Positions 10,318 to 18,136 of a stretch of 64,000 nt of DNA are shown piece after piece (positions within the stretch are counted from its first letter, which is position 1; every line of letters starts with the position of its first letter). The position numbers and the translations under genes were made by a program. The stretch comes from Aquibacillus salsiterrae (GTDB lineage: Bacteria > Bacillota > Bacilli > Bacillales > Amphibacillaceae), in the NCBI RefSeq assembly GCF_028416595.1, contig NZ_JAMQKC010000008.1:62001-126000 (forward strand). The letters run 5' to 3'. The notes under the pieces were generated by a model that was not told the origin of the DNA, did not search any database, and saw only the letters and a program-made list of their open reading frames with translations.

Positions 10318-11340
10318 GTGTCACTAAAAAATCAAGCTACTAATGAACATACAGCTAATAACAAAAAGCCAAGTGAGATTAGTAAGGATGGATCTTTTGC
10401 GAGACAAATAAATCAATTTACAATCCCATTTGGCACAGATTCTTCGGAATTGCCTGTTGAAGCTGATCGATATCGGCTCATTTGGTGTCAAGCTTGTCCA
10501 TGGGCCCATCGTGCAGTCATAGTTCGAAGTATTCTTGGGCTAGATAAGGTCATCAGTTTAGGAACAGTCAGCCCGCTTCGACCGAGAATAGGACGGGTCG
10601 ATTGGGAATTTTCGTTAGATGAAAATGGTAAAGACCCAGTTTTAGATGTACAATACCTAAGTGAGATTTATCTAAAAACAGATTCTAGTTACGCAGGGCG
10701 CCCAACAGTACCTGTCATGGTCGATATCAAAAAAATGGAAGTAGTCAATAACGACTATTTTAGATTGACTAATTATTTCGAAACAGAGTGGGCACTGTTC
10801 CATAAAGAGAATGCCCCAGATTTATATCCTGAATCAATTCGTGAGGACATTGATGCATTAAGTGATGTTATCTTCCATGATATAAACAATGGTGTCTACA
10901 AGTGTGGATTTGCCCACTCGCAAGAAGCATACGAGGAAGCGTATGAATCCTTATTCTCAAGGCTTGATGAGCTAGAGAATCGCTTAGCAACAAATCGATT
11001 TTTATTTGGTGATTTCATTACGGATGCTGACGTTCGTCTCTATACAACACTCGTTCGTTTTGATGCTGCTTATTTTACGGCATTTAATACAAATCGTAAC
11101 CTTATTCGAGAATTTCCTAATCTATGGGGTTACGCACGGGACTTATATGAAACACCTGGATTCGGTGATACTACTGATTTTGATGCAATCAAACGACATT
11201 ATCATTTATCCATTACAATAAACCCTGATAAAAAAGAAGTTGCTATTATGCCAAAAGGGCCTGAAGAAACTATATGGAATACTCCTCACGACCGGGAAAG
11301 AATAAGTGGAAAAAAGGAAAAATTCATAATCAGAAGTTAA
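10318..11340 (+). CDS. Glutathionyl-hydroquinone reductase / Xi-class glutathione transferase (YqjG/ECM4-like)
   Basis: About 340 aa, cytosolic. The thioredoxin-fold N-terminal half carries WCQACPWAHRAVIVRSILGL, the Xi-class signature with the nucleophilic Cys in CPWAHR. GRPTVPVMVD and a helical GST C-terminal half (FGDFITDADVRLYTTLVRFD) follow. Enzymes of this class reduce glutathionyl-hydroquinones. GTG at 10318 has AAAGGGTG 7 nt upstream; TTG at 10291 with AGGGG 8 nt upstream is nearly as good. The next gene starts 15 nt after the stop, so the two are probably co-transcribed. Bacillaceae use bacillithiol, so the natural thiol partner is uncertain. Confidence 0.9.
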   Translation: MSLKNQATNEHTANNKKPSEISKDGSFARQINQFTIPFGTDSSELPVEADRYRLIWCQACPWAHRAVIVRSILGLDKVISLGTVSPLRPRIGRVDWEFSLDENGKDPVLDVQYLSEIYLKTDSSYAGRPTVPVMVDIKKMEVVNNDYFRLTNYFETEWALFHKENAPDLYPESIREDIDALSDVIFHDINNGVYKCGFAHSQEAYEEAYESLFSRLDELENRLATNRFLFGDFITDADVRLYTTLVRFDAAYFTAFNTNRNLIREFPNLWGYARDLYETPGFGDTTDFDAIKRHYHLSITINPDKKEVAIMPKGPEETIWNTPHDRERISGKKEKFIIRS

Positions 11341-11355
11341 GGAGACTGACATGAC

Positions 11356-11856
11356 ATGATTATCCGAGAAGCAAAAGAAGAGGAATTGTCGTTTATTCGA
11401 ATGCAAAGAGTAAAGGCTTACCGGGAACATGAACGTTCCGTAAATGAAGAACATTGGCAAGGACTAAAACAAGCTATTTCATCTGAAATAGATGCTGATG
11501 AAAAGGTGGAAGTTATTGTTGCTGAAATAGATGGTCAAATTGTCGGAAGTGTCGTATTATTTCCACCTAAAATGGATGTTTACGAAGGACTCGTTACTGA
11601 ACTAGATAACCCTGAAATCCGAATGTTGGCCGTTGACCCAGATGTCCGTGGACGAGGCGTGGCGAAAGCTTTAATTCAAAAGTGTATTGAAAAAGCTAAG
11701 AATGCTGGACACCAAGCAATTGGCCTCCATACAGGAGATTTCATGCACCAAGCGATAGCGCTGTATCAACGATTAGGATTTGAACGTCAACCATCAGCTG
11801 ATTTTGAGCCTGCGAATGATGGGGTAATTGTAAAAGCATTCCGCCTAACGTTATAA
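11356..11856 (+). CDS. GNAT family N-acetyltransferase
   Basis: The 166-aa protein has the acetyl-CoA-binding motif VDPDVRGRGVAKALIQ (about residues 94-109) followed by the usual YQRLGF near residue 135. The substrate is unknown. AAGGAG overlaps the stop of the preceding gene; a closer ATG at 11351 reads into a stop after two codons, so 11356 is the start. It is probably an operon partner of the glutathione-transferase-like gene. Confidence 0.88.
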   Translation: MIIREAKEEELSFIRMQRVKAYREHERSVNEEHWQGLKQAISSEIDADEKVEVIVAEIDGQIVGSVVLFPPKMDVYEGLVTELDNPEIRMLAVDPDVRGRGVAKALIQKCIEKAKNAGHQAIGLHTGDFMHQAIALYQRLGFERQPSADFEPANDGVIVKAFRLTL

Positions 11857-11860
11857 CTAA

Positions 11861-11890
11861 ACGGTTGCTGTCTTGCAACCGTCTCTTTTT
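11861..11890 (+). terminator. Rho-independent terminator
   Basis: An 8-bp stem ACGGTTGC/GCAACCGT, 6-nt loop, then CTCTTTTT. Confidence 0.8.
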
Positions 11891-11907
11891 AAATGATAAG
11901 AAAAAAA

Positions 11908-12113
11908 TCCTGGCTCCGAGTGCCCTTCGTTTTTCTTATAATTATAAGATAAGAAATCACCAAAGTATAAAAAACCAAGAGCTGTCTAGCTCCGAGCGCC
12001 TACCCCGCCTGAGTTCTTAAGCATAAAATCTTTGTGGCAAAGAGCACCACATAGGTTTTCTGCTTAAGCTTGTCGGGGGTGACCAAGGCGCGACTGGCGC
12101 TTCTCTTTTCTTA
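11908..12113. repeat. Dispersed intergenic palindromic repeat (fullest copy)
   Basis: A short copy (GGCTCCGAGTGCCCTTCG then TTTTTCTTA) is followed by a full copy from 11977. The full copy has AGAGCTGTCTAGCTCCGAGC, then GCGCCTACCCCG, an inner inverted repeat TTAAGCA/TGCTTAA, then GGGGGTGACCAAGGCGC and GCGCTTCTCTTTTCTTA. The two ends pair imperfectly (GCGCC with GGCGC, CCCCG with CGGGG). Related copies occur through the window. The end of this copy meets the stop codon of the minus-strand gene at 12111. Confidence 0.8.
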
Positions 12114-12389
12114 TAAACCACTTTTTAAGCGAATAATATTATAAAAGAATCGTGCGTCTCGTCCTTTCTTTGTAGCTGGATTTATTTTCGTGCGTAAACA
12201 AGCTAGAAATTCTGCATCACATTTTTTACTAGGACCGTATTTAGCATAACATGCGTCATGGATACGACAACAATTGTCTACGTCGTTAACGGGCACACCA
12301 GGGCCACTGCAACCAGGTCCACAATACCGGTAACCAGGTGCACACAATCCAGGTGGCCTTCTAATGTGTCTAGCTCGCCAATGGTTCAT
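12111..12389 (-). CDS. Small phospholipase A2-like protein (parvovirus VP1-type domain)
   Basis: The 92-aa protein holds the PLA2 signatures: a Ca-binding-loop-like YCGPGCSGPG near residues 21-30 and CCRIHDACY near 38-46 with the catalytic His-Asp pair, plus several cysteines. It matches the short Phospholip_A2_4 proteins (named after parvovirus capsid VP1) found in some Bacillaceae. There is no signal peptide; the N-terminus is basic (MNHWRARHIRRPP). GTG codons further upstream are in frame, but AAGGTGG sits 8 nt before the ATG at 12389. Phospholipase activity and any role in spores are inferences. Confidence 0.8.
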   Translation of the reverse strand: MNHWRARHIRRPPGLCAPGYRYCGPGCSGPGVPVNDVDNCCRIHDACYAKYGPSKKCDAEFLACLRTKINPATKKGRDARFFYNIIRLKSGL

Positions 12390-12492
12390 GTTGGTCACCA
12401 CCTTCTAATCTTTTTGTTATATTCTATGGTTTTGGAAAGGTGTTTTGGCACGGCATATGTGGATGTATCTCTCAAATAGGTGGTTTTCGAAT

Positions 12493-13026
12493 ATGGATAA
12501 GATTGTTTATTGGTCCCAATTTGAAGTTGGTAAATGGAACTTTAAACTTGCAGCGACCAATGATGGGTTGTGTTATGTAGGAACACCGAATACTACGATC
12601 GAAGAATTGACAGGGTGGTTAAATAGTCATTTAAAGACGTATACGATTGAACGAAATGATGAAAAACTTCAGTCATATATTAATCAGTTTATCAATTACT
12701 TTTCTCGAAAAAGTACGACTGTTTCTGTGCCGCTTGATGTCAGAGCTACATCTTTTCAACGGAAAGTTTGGGATGCATTAACGCAAATTCCGTTTGGTAA
12801 AACTTGTTCATATTCAGAGATTGCAAGTAAAATAGGTAACCCTAATGCTGTTAGAGCTGTTGGCGGTGCAATTGGTGCAAATCCTGTACTAATTACCATT
12901 CCCTGTCATCGTATTATTGGGAAAAATGGGTCAATGACAGGATTTCGTGCAGGAGTTGATTTGAAAAAATATTTAATCAATCTGGAGACAAGGAGTACTT
13001 TTGGTGACAACTACATGAAAATATAG
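12493..13026 (+). CDS. ogt: Methylated-DNA--protein-cysteine methyltransferase
   Basis: The 177-aa protein repairs O6-methylguanine by transferring the methyl group to its own cysteine. The active site is IPCHRIIGKNG with Cys138; the helix-turn-helix region FGKTCSYSEIASKIGNPNAVRAVGGA precedes it. AGGTGG lies 9 nt before the ATG at 12493; the frame extends 16 codons further but without a ribosome binding site. The AAC(3)-like gene begins 36 nt after its stop, so the two are likely co-transcribed. Confidence 0.94.
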   Translation: MDKIVYWSQFEVGKWNFKLAATNDGLCYVGTPNTTIEELTGWLNSHLKTYTIERNDEKLQSYINQFINYFSRKSTTVSVPLDVRATSFQRKVWDALTQIPFGKTCSYSEIASKIGNPNAVRAVGGAIGANPVLITIPCHRIIGKNGSMTGFRAGVDLKKYLINLETRSTFGDNYMKI

Positions 13027-13062
13027 ATGCATTTGTGGCCATCAGTTGTCGAGGTGAATGTT

Positions 13063-13872
13063 ATGAGTCAAAGAAAAATTATCAATGAAACAATTAAACC
13101 AAATACACGAACAACGATTGCCCAAGAATTAGCCACCCTTGGCGTTGCAAAAGGGATGACAATAATTGTCCACTCTTCATTGAAGTCGCTTGGTTGGGTG
13201 TGTGGAGGCTCCCAAACAGTAGTGCAAGCCTTAATGGATGTTGTTGGTGAAGAAGGAACGATAGTCATGCCTGCTCAAACGGGTGATAACTCAGATCCTG
13301 CTGATTGGGTTAATCCGCCAGTTCCAAGAGAATGGTGGGCGACAATACGAGCAGAAATGCCTGCTTTTGATCCTTTTACTACGCCTTCAAATGGCATGGG
13401 AGTTATAGCGGAAACGTTTCGTTCCTGGCCGGGTGTTAAACGAAGCAATCATCCTACTTATTCTTTTACTGCTTGGGGAAAATATTCTGATTATATTATT
13501 TCGAAACAGCCTCTAGAAGCTGGATTCGGACTAGATTCTCCACTAGCGAAACTATATGAACATAACGGTTATATTTTACTCCTTGGCGTAAATCATGCTA
13601 GCAATACCTCCTTACACTTAGCTGAACATGATATTGAAAATAGGGATATAGTGAAAAAAGGCGCTGCGGTAATGGAAGATGGAAATCGTGTATGGAAACG
13701 GTATAAAGAAATTGAGTATGATTCTGAATTGTTTCAAGCATTGGGAACAGATTATGAGGAAATCTATGAGACAGCCTCTAGTCACGTCGGGCAAGCAAAA
13801 GCAAAGCTGTTTAGCCAACGGCAAATGATCGATTTTGCAAGAGATTGGCTTGGTAAGAGGGCTGAAATGTAA
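13063..13872 (+). CDS. AAC(3) family N-acetyltransferase (YokD-like)
   Basis: The 269-aa cytosolic protein belongs to the AAC(3)/FrbF/YokD fold: VHSSLKSLGWVCGGSQTVVQAL, GTIVMPAQTGDNSDP, MGVIAETFRSWPGVKRSNHPTYSF and LLLGVNHASNTSLHLAEH. Members acetylate aminoglycosides or other amines with acetyl-CoA. Chromosomal copies such as YokD often show no clear resistance role, so the substrate is left open. An in-frame ATG exists at 13027, but GAGGTG lies 6 nt before the ATG at 13063. Confidence 0.92.
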   Translation: MSQRKIINETIKPNTRTTIAQELATLGVAKGMTIIVHSSLKSLGWVCGGSQTVVQALMDVVGEEGTIVMPAQTGDNSDPADWVNPPVPREWWATIRAEMPAFDPFTTPSNGMGVIAETFRSWPGVKRSNHPTYSFTAWGKYSDYIISKQPLEAGFGLDSPLAKLYEHNGYILLLGVNHASNTSLHLAEHDIENRDIVKKGAAVMEDGNRVWKRYKEIEYDSELFQALGTDYEEIYETASSHVGQAKAKLFSQRQMIDFARDWLGKRAEM

Positions 13873-14035
13873 AAAAGGAACTATTCATTTTGAGTGGGAT
13901 TAAAGGATGCAGATCCAGTCTTCTGTTAAAGACAAGATTCCAGACAGAAAAGTCATGCGTCATAGAAGTGCAATGTTATATGTCAAACCGGTAAGAAGAC
14001 ATTGAACAAGGATAGTTGCAAGTGAATCAAATAAT

Positions 14036-14059
14036 TCCCACATGACATTTCATGTGGGA
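14036..14059. terminator. Hairpin between convergent genes
   Basis: A perfect 9-bp stem TCCCACATG/CATGTGGGA with a 6-nt loop, between the AAC(3)-like gene and the minus-strand gene at 14070. Only a weak T-rich tail is present on the minus side. Confidence 0.5.
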
Positions 14060-14069
14060 GCAATTAGAA

Positions 14070-14352
14070 TTATTGCTTATAATATTCCTCCGTGAAAAAT
14101 CGATACATTTTTTCTTGGTATTCTACAGGTGCGCAATCCACTTTATACCATCCCATGCTTTTTGCAATATTACGATAGGAGGATTGAATAGCAACTTGTT
14201 GAAGAGCCATTTCTATGTGGACATCTCGTATGTTGTGATTTCTGATTAATAATGCAGACTTAAAATTCATTAGGGACATTTTTTTCGACAAATGCTCTAG
14301 TTCTGTATAAATGATCCACCATCAGCTTACAATCAACTTTTGATAATTTCAT
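14070..14352 (-). pseudogene. Frameshifted small coat-like gene
   Basis: AAGGAGG precedes the ATG at 14352, which opens MKLSKVDCKLMVDHLY and then runs to a stop after about 30 codons. The frame shifted by one base reads ELEHLSKKMSLMNFKSALL on through QSSYRNIAKSMGWYKVDCAPVEYQEKMYRFF to 14070. Removing one base near 14303-14310 joins the two into a single protein of about 93 aa. The MGWY...P motif and helical make-up recall CotF-type spore coat proteins (weak resemblance). It is either a pseudogene or a sequencing error. Confidence 0.6.
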
Positions 14353-14448
14353 CGTTCCTAATGCCTCCTTTTCTTCCTATCACATCATATTAAAAAAAGA
14401 CAATCATCGTTCATCCATGTGGTTTGATAGCAAGAACTGAACTAAGGC

Positions 14449-14484
14449 AAAAAAGATCATGGAATATAAAACATCCCATGATCT
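14449..14484 (-). terminator. Rho-independent terminator of the OsmC gene
   Basis: A 9-bp stem AGATCATGG/CCATGATCT followed on the minus strand by a T6 run (14449-14454), 35 nt past the OsmC stop codon at 14519. Confidence 0.85.
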
Positions 14485-14518
14485 ACAAAATTTGGTTATT
14501 TTTTTTGTGAAATCCGTG

Positions 14519-14989
14519 TTAATATGCCTCAATCGTCCAAGAATTTTTAATTTGGACGGAGCCTTTTAATGTTTGTGCAACAGGACAATTTCGCTCAAAC
14601 ACATTTAGTGCTCGTTCTGCAGCAGCCTGCTTGCCCTCTGGTACTTTCACATGATAATGACAATTGATTTCTGTTATTTTCAGAACACCATCTGGTGCTT
14701 CGATACGACCCTGTATATCAGCATGTATTTTGTTTGGTGAAGTTGGAATTTTACGCGCTTCCAGCGCGCCTGATAATGTTCCGACTAGTCAGCCGCCAGC
14801 AGCTGCAACAATGTGGTCGAGTGTCGAAGGGTATTCTATTTCCGGATTAGTGCCATAAAAGTCTTTTACACCACCGTGAACACCGAAATATAGCGGTTCC
14901 TCAAAATTTCCTATATAAGCTTTTCTAATTTTGTTTGCAGTATCCTCTTGGATAATTGAGATTTTAGTTAACTCAATTGGTTTTCCCAT
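14519..14989 (-). CDS. OsmC-family peroxiredoxin with in-frame UGA at the catalytic Cys (candidate selenoprotein)
   Basis: Reading through the UGA at 14791-14789 gives 156 aa, normal OsmC length, with no other stop. The first half has the family's VHGGVKDFYGTNPEIEYPSTLDHIVAAAGG; the UGA is residue 67, where OsmC/Ohr proteins have the first catalytic cysteine (AALGSC-like). LVGTLSGALEAR follows, then Cys135 in RNCPVAQTL, the second redox cysteine. OsmC proteins reduce organic hydroperoxides. AGGTGG lies 8 nt before the ATG at 14989; upstream ATG 15025 lacks one. A hairpin with a UGGAA loop follows the UGA. A pseudogene by a single Cys-to-stop change is the alternative. Confidence 0.8.
14753..14769 (-). 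promoter_or_regulatory. Candidate bacterial SECIS hairpin in the OsmC gene
   Basis: On the mRNA, GCGCGC-UGGAA-GCGCGU forms a 6-bp stem (last pair G-U) with a 5-nt loop whose second base is G. The stem begins 19 nt after the UGA and the loop 25 nt after it, inside the 16-37 nt range described for bacterial SECIS apical loops. Confidence 0.6.
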
Positions 14990-15153
14990 TTCTTCCACCA
15001 CCTTTACTATTAGAATATGGGACATCCGGCTTTAAATGCAATCAAAAAGCCTTTGCCATCAAGGATTTTGTTCCATAAAAATGAAACCGACGTTTTCAAA
15101 AAAATAAGAAAGAACTAGCTTTTGCCCTGATTGCTCTATGTTAAAATTAATGC

Positions 15154-15213
15154 TGTATGCTTCAAGGTAATTAGGTCATTCACCTAATTACCAACAGATG
15201 CATACACTGTTGG
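15154..15213 (+). promoter_or_regulatory. Structured leader with competing hairpins before the P-loop ATPase gene
   Basis: An 11-bp perfect hairpin GGTAATTAGGT/ACCTAATTACC (15166-15192) is enclosed by a 7-bp pairing TGTATGC (15154-15160) with GCATACA (15200-15206). A second hairpin CCAACAG/CTGTTGG (15191-15213) shares two bases with the first and lies across the outer strand. The structures look partly exclusive, as in an attenuator. I match no known riboswitch class, and no clear promoter is visible upstream. Confidence 0.45.
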
Positions 15214-15241
15214 TAGATAATCTCACAAAGGAGAGATATTC

Positions 15242-16336
15242 ATGCCAGGAAAAGCTACAAACTATTATGCCGGTGGGAATACGGCAAAAGGATTTTATGA
15301 TTTGTTTTCATCTAATTTACAAGGACTTGAACATGTCTATTTATTAAAAGGTGGACCAGGTACTGGTAAATCAAGCTTAATTAAGAAGCTTGCTAATGAG
15401 TGGCTGTCGAAGGAATACGACGTGGAATTAATTCATTGTAGTTCAGATAATGATTCGTTAGATGGGTTAATCATTCCTGCACTTAAATTTGGCATTTTTG
15501 ACGCAACTGCACCACATGTGCTTGAACCAAATGCACCAGGTGCAATTGAACAATATGTAAATCTAGGTGTTGCTTGGGATGTTGAAAAATTGAAAAATCA
15601 TCGAAATGCAATAGTGAACTTTCAAACGAAGTTGGGGGAGGCTTATCAAAAGGCTTATCAGCTATTCGAAGAAGGTTTAAGTATCCATGATGATTTGGAG
15701 AAAATATATATTCGCGAAATGGATTTTGATAAAGCAAATAAAGTGACATCAGACTTAGTTGACGCCATATTTCTAGGCAAGAACAGTGAGACTAAACAGT
15801 CCATAACAAAACATCGCTTTTTCGGGGCATCTACACCAGAAGGAGTAGTTGATTTTATAGCGAATATAACCGAGGATTTACCAAAGCGCTACTTTATAAA
15901 AGGTCGGGCTGGCACTGGTAAGTCTACCTTATTAAAAAAAGTAGCAAATGCAGGAGAAGAGCGTGGCTTTGATATTGAAATGTATCATTGTGGTTTTGAT
16001 CCGGAGAGTATGGATATGGTCGTTATTCGTAAATTAGGCGTTTGTGTTTTTGACAGCACAGATCCACATGAGTATTTACCGAGTCGTCATGGCGATGAAA
16101 TTGTGGATTTGTATGAACAGGCAGTTACTCCAGGAACAGATGAGAAATATGAAACAGAGATCAATGATTTTAATACACGATATAAACAACGGATGAAGGA
16201 AGGTATTACCTATTTACAAGTAGCAAAAGCTCTCCATGATGATTTAGAAAAAATCTATGTGGAAGCAACTGATTTCTCGGTAATAGATAAAATCTATGAG
16301 GAGATAAATGCTGAAGTTGGTAAGTTAACAAAATAA
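15242..16336 (+). CDS. Double P-loop ATPase, PRK06851-type conserved protein
   Basis: The 364-aa protein is an internal duplication. Each half has a Walker A motif (GGPGTGKSS near residue 38 and GRAGTGKST near 222) followed by a V/IEMYHC- or VELIHCSSD-like strand, a D-x-T-x-PH motif (FDATAPH; FDSTDPHEY) and a helical HDDLEKIYI/V tail. Such proteins are conserved in spore-forming Firmicutes as unnamed nucleotide kinase/ATPase-like proteins. Function is unknown. AAAGGAG lies 9 nt before the ATG. A structured leader sits just upstream. Confidence 0.88.
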   Translation: MPGKATNYYAGGNTAKGFYDLFSSNLQGLEHVYLLKGGPGTGKSSLIKKLANEWLSKEYDVELIHCSSDNDSLDGLIIPALKFGIFDATAPHVLEPNAPGAIEQYVNLGVAWDVEKLKNHRNAIVNFQTKLGEAYQKAYQLFEEGLSIHDDLEKIYIREMDFDKANKVTSDLVDAIFLGKNSETKQSITKHRFFGASTPEGVVDFIANITEDLPKRYFIKGRAGTGKSTLLKKVANAGEERGFDIEMYHCGFDPESMDMVVIRKLGVCVFDSTDPHEYLPSRHGDEIVDLYEQAVTPGTDEKYETEINDFNTRYKQRMKEGITYLQVAKALHDDLEKIYVEATDFSVIDKIYEEINAEVGKLTK

Positions 16337-16416
16337 CTACGTTAGTCCGTTTGTGACTAAAAGAGTGAAGGGCACACTTTATATACACTCTTCAAATTGT
16401 TCCGCACAAACAGTCG

Positions 16417-16452
16417 GAAAAACCTTGATCTAAGTTTAGATCAAGGTTTTTC
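16417..16452 (+). terminator. Rho-independent terminator
   Basis: A long stem GAAAAACCTTGATCTAA with its complement TTAGATCAAGGTTTTTC; the T-run is in the right arm. It ends the P-loop ATPase unit. The remaining gap to 16640 shows nothing else clear. Confidence 0.85.
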
Positions 16453-16639
16453 TTTCTAACGTTTTAACAATTCCTTCTCGATATCCTTGATAACTAGTAC
16501 AATATCTAAACTTTTTTTAAATGTTGTGGTGAAAGAATTTCTTAGCAATGCCCTGCATTCGCCTATTTTATGATGAAGGACTTACCAACTACTTTTGTAA
16601 AACATATCATATAACAAATGGTTGAAGGGAGGAATAATA

Positions 16640-16762
16640 ATGAGTTTTGCAGGAGGATTCCCACAAGGGGGACACAATGGTTTTATCCTTTTAGTAGTCC
16701 TGTTTGTTCTATTGGTTATTGTCGGTAATAATTATCCAATGGGACAAGGTTGGGGTTATTAA
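16640..16762 (+). CDS. YjcZ-type small hydrophobic sporulation protein
   Basis: A 40-aa protein: glycine-rich start (MSFAGGFPQGGHNG), one membrane segment (FILLVVLFVLLVIVG) and a short NNYPMGQGWGY tail. This is the layout of the YjcZ/SscA small proteins made during sporulation in Bacillus. GGGAGG lies 8 nt before the ATG, and its own hairpin terminator follows. The family call rests on layout and composition. Confidence 0.8.
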   Translation: MSFAGGFPQGGHNGFILLVVLFVLLVIVGNNYPMGQGWGY

Positions 16763-16811
16763 TGATCTAGGCTAAGGTATCATTGTTGGTTGGTGCTAAG
16801 GATGTGATGAC

Positions 16812-16840
16812 AAAACGCATGGATATTATCCATGCGTTTT
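16812..16840 (+). terminator. Terminator of the YjcZ-type gene
   Basis: A perfect 14-bp palindrome AAAACGCATGGATA/TATCCATGCGTTTT with a one-base centre. Confidence 0.8.
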
Positions 16841-16926
16841 AGTACTTGTCTAGGAAATTATAAAATCAATGCTTGATGTTGATAACAGTATAGGCATTTT
16901 GCTTTTTGAAGGTGAGTTGAAATTTT

Positions 16927-17322
16927 CTATGCTTGGATTAACATCCATCGAGCTTTTAGTGCTGAGTTTTTGGTCAAGGAGTAATTAGATGGTAAGCATT
17001 GTTTAGGGAAAATAAACGTCCACGGCATACTCGTTCCTGGTTGGAGCGTTAAGGTTGGTATGGTAAACGAATGTTCAGCGATGATTTCTTCTTGTTCGGT
17101 GTAACAAAGTCGTTTATCTCTAAAAGATAACGGTACATTAGTAGGATTGTGTACTAATACTGTCACAAGCAAATTATTTTCATGATTAATTGCCTGCCAT
17201 AAAGGTGTAAAAGTAACCTGTTTGTCCAAAGTTTCTACTGATTCCAAAAAAACTTGCTTAATATGCTCCCGGTCCTTAACTGATAAGGTTTTATCCCATT
17301 TGGCTTCAAATGTTAACTCCAT
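16927..17322 (-). CDS. SLAP-domain-like protein
   Basis: The 131-aa soluble protein has the pattern of the SLAP domain (named from an S-layer assembly protein of the accessory Sec system): KWDKTLSVKDREHIKQVF, NNLLVTVLVHNPTNVPLSFRD, and PGTSMPWTFIFPKQ near the C-terminus. No signal peptide. GAAGTGG lies before the ATG. It is 15 nt downstream of the membrane-protein gene at 17338, probably in the same transcript. The domain call is by motif memory; the function is unknown. Confidence 0.65.
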   Translation of the reverse strand: MELTFEAKWDKTLSVKDREHIKQVFLESVETLDKQVTFTPLWQAINHENNLLVTVLVHNPTNVPLSFRDKRLCYTEQEEIIAEHSFTIPTLTLQPGTSMPWTFIFPKQCLPSNYSLTKNSALKARWMLIQA

Positions 17323-17337
17323 ACATCCACTTCTTTC

Positions 17338-17988
17338 TTATCCTTCATTCTTTTTTACCATAAACCATATAAACAAAATTGTCCAAATAAACGGTGGGCC
17401 GGAAGTGAAGGCAAGAATGAATGGAACGAAATCAATCATTAATAAACCAATAATGATGCCAATCACTCCCGTTATCCCACTTGTTATACCAAAGTATTTA
17501 AACCAAAGTGGCAAACCTTTAGAATCTATCGCTATACTGTAAGTAAGTACACCTAACCATATAAAAATAAATGCGATATAACCAGCAAAGAGTGAGAAGC
17601 CGAAAACAATGAACCAATCAGCCATTAGCTTCTCAAGCGGATGGCTAATAGCTTTGGTTAACGTGGGAACAATACCTATCTCCAAGATGAGGACAATTAC
17701 CCAAATCGATAGAGCAATAACCATTATACATGCTCCTATTTGGCTAAACGAATGATGTCTCGTTAAGAAATGGTTGCCAACAATTAGTGCTAGTAGCCAA
17801 CAAGTTAATCCAACAAGTATTAATATGTGGTCGGTAATCCAAAAATGATGTTCAGAAACTTTTTGATAGGTACCGAGACTATTCCATGGATTAAAGGTGG
17901 TTGGATGGAATAGCGATGACAAAATAAATAAACCTGCCCCAAATAAACCAATTATTCCGAAAAAGCGAAGTTGTGAGTGAGCCTGCAT
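17338..17988 (-). CDS. Polytopic membrane protein, unknown function
   Basis: The 216-aa protein has six or seven predicted membrane segments and no motif I can name. An ATG at 18003 is in frame but lacks a ribosome binding site; the ATG at 17988 has AGAGG 7 nt upstream, within the first codons of the longer reading. The SLAP-like gene follows it closely. Confidence 0.75.
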   Translation of the reverse strand: MQAHSQLRFFGIIGLFGAGLFILSSLFHPTTFNPWNSLGTYQKVSEHHFWITDHILILVGLTCWLLALIVGNHFLTRHHSFSQIGACIMVIALSIWVIVLILEIGIVPTLTKAISHPLEKLMADWFIVFGFSLFAGYIAFIFIWLGVLTYSIAIDSKGLPLWFKYFGITSGITGVIGIIIGLLMIDFVPFILAFTSGPPFIWTILFIWFMVKKNEG

Positions 17989-18136
17989 AAAATAACCTCT
18001 CATTAAAAACTTTTATTCTATATTTTTGCCTATTTACTCCTTCACAAACAAAAAAGAAAATTTTTTTGAAAAAAAAGACATAAACTATATTCTTGTCTCG
18101 AAATTTGTAACAAAGAAAACGAGGAGGCAATAAAAA

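Noticed and set aside
10291-10318. TTG at 10291 as start of the glutathionyl-hydroquinone reductase
   Set aside because: Possible (AGGGG 8 nt upstream), but GTG at 10318 has an equally good site and gives a more usual N-terminus. Left as the alternative.
12258-12479. Plus-strand frame opposite the phospholipase A2-like gene
   Set aside because: No recognisable protein, and the minus-strand frame has the intact PLA2 motifs and ribosome binding site.
13907-14010. 32-codon frame starting at an ATG after AAAGG
   Set aside because: The spacer is too short and the peptide has no coherent features. Treated as intergenic.
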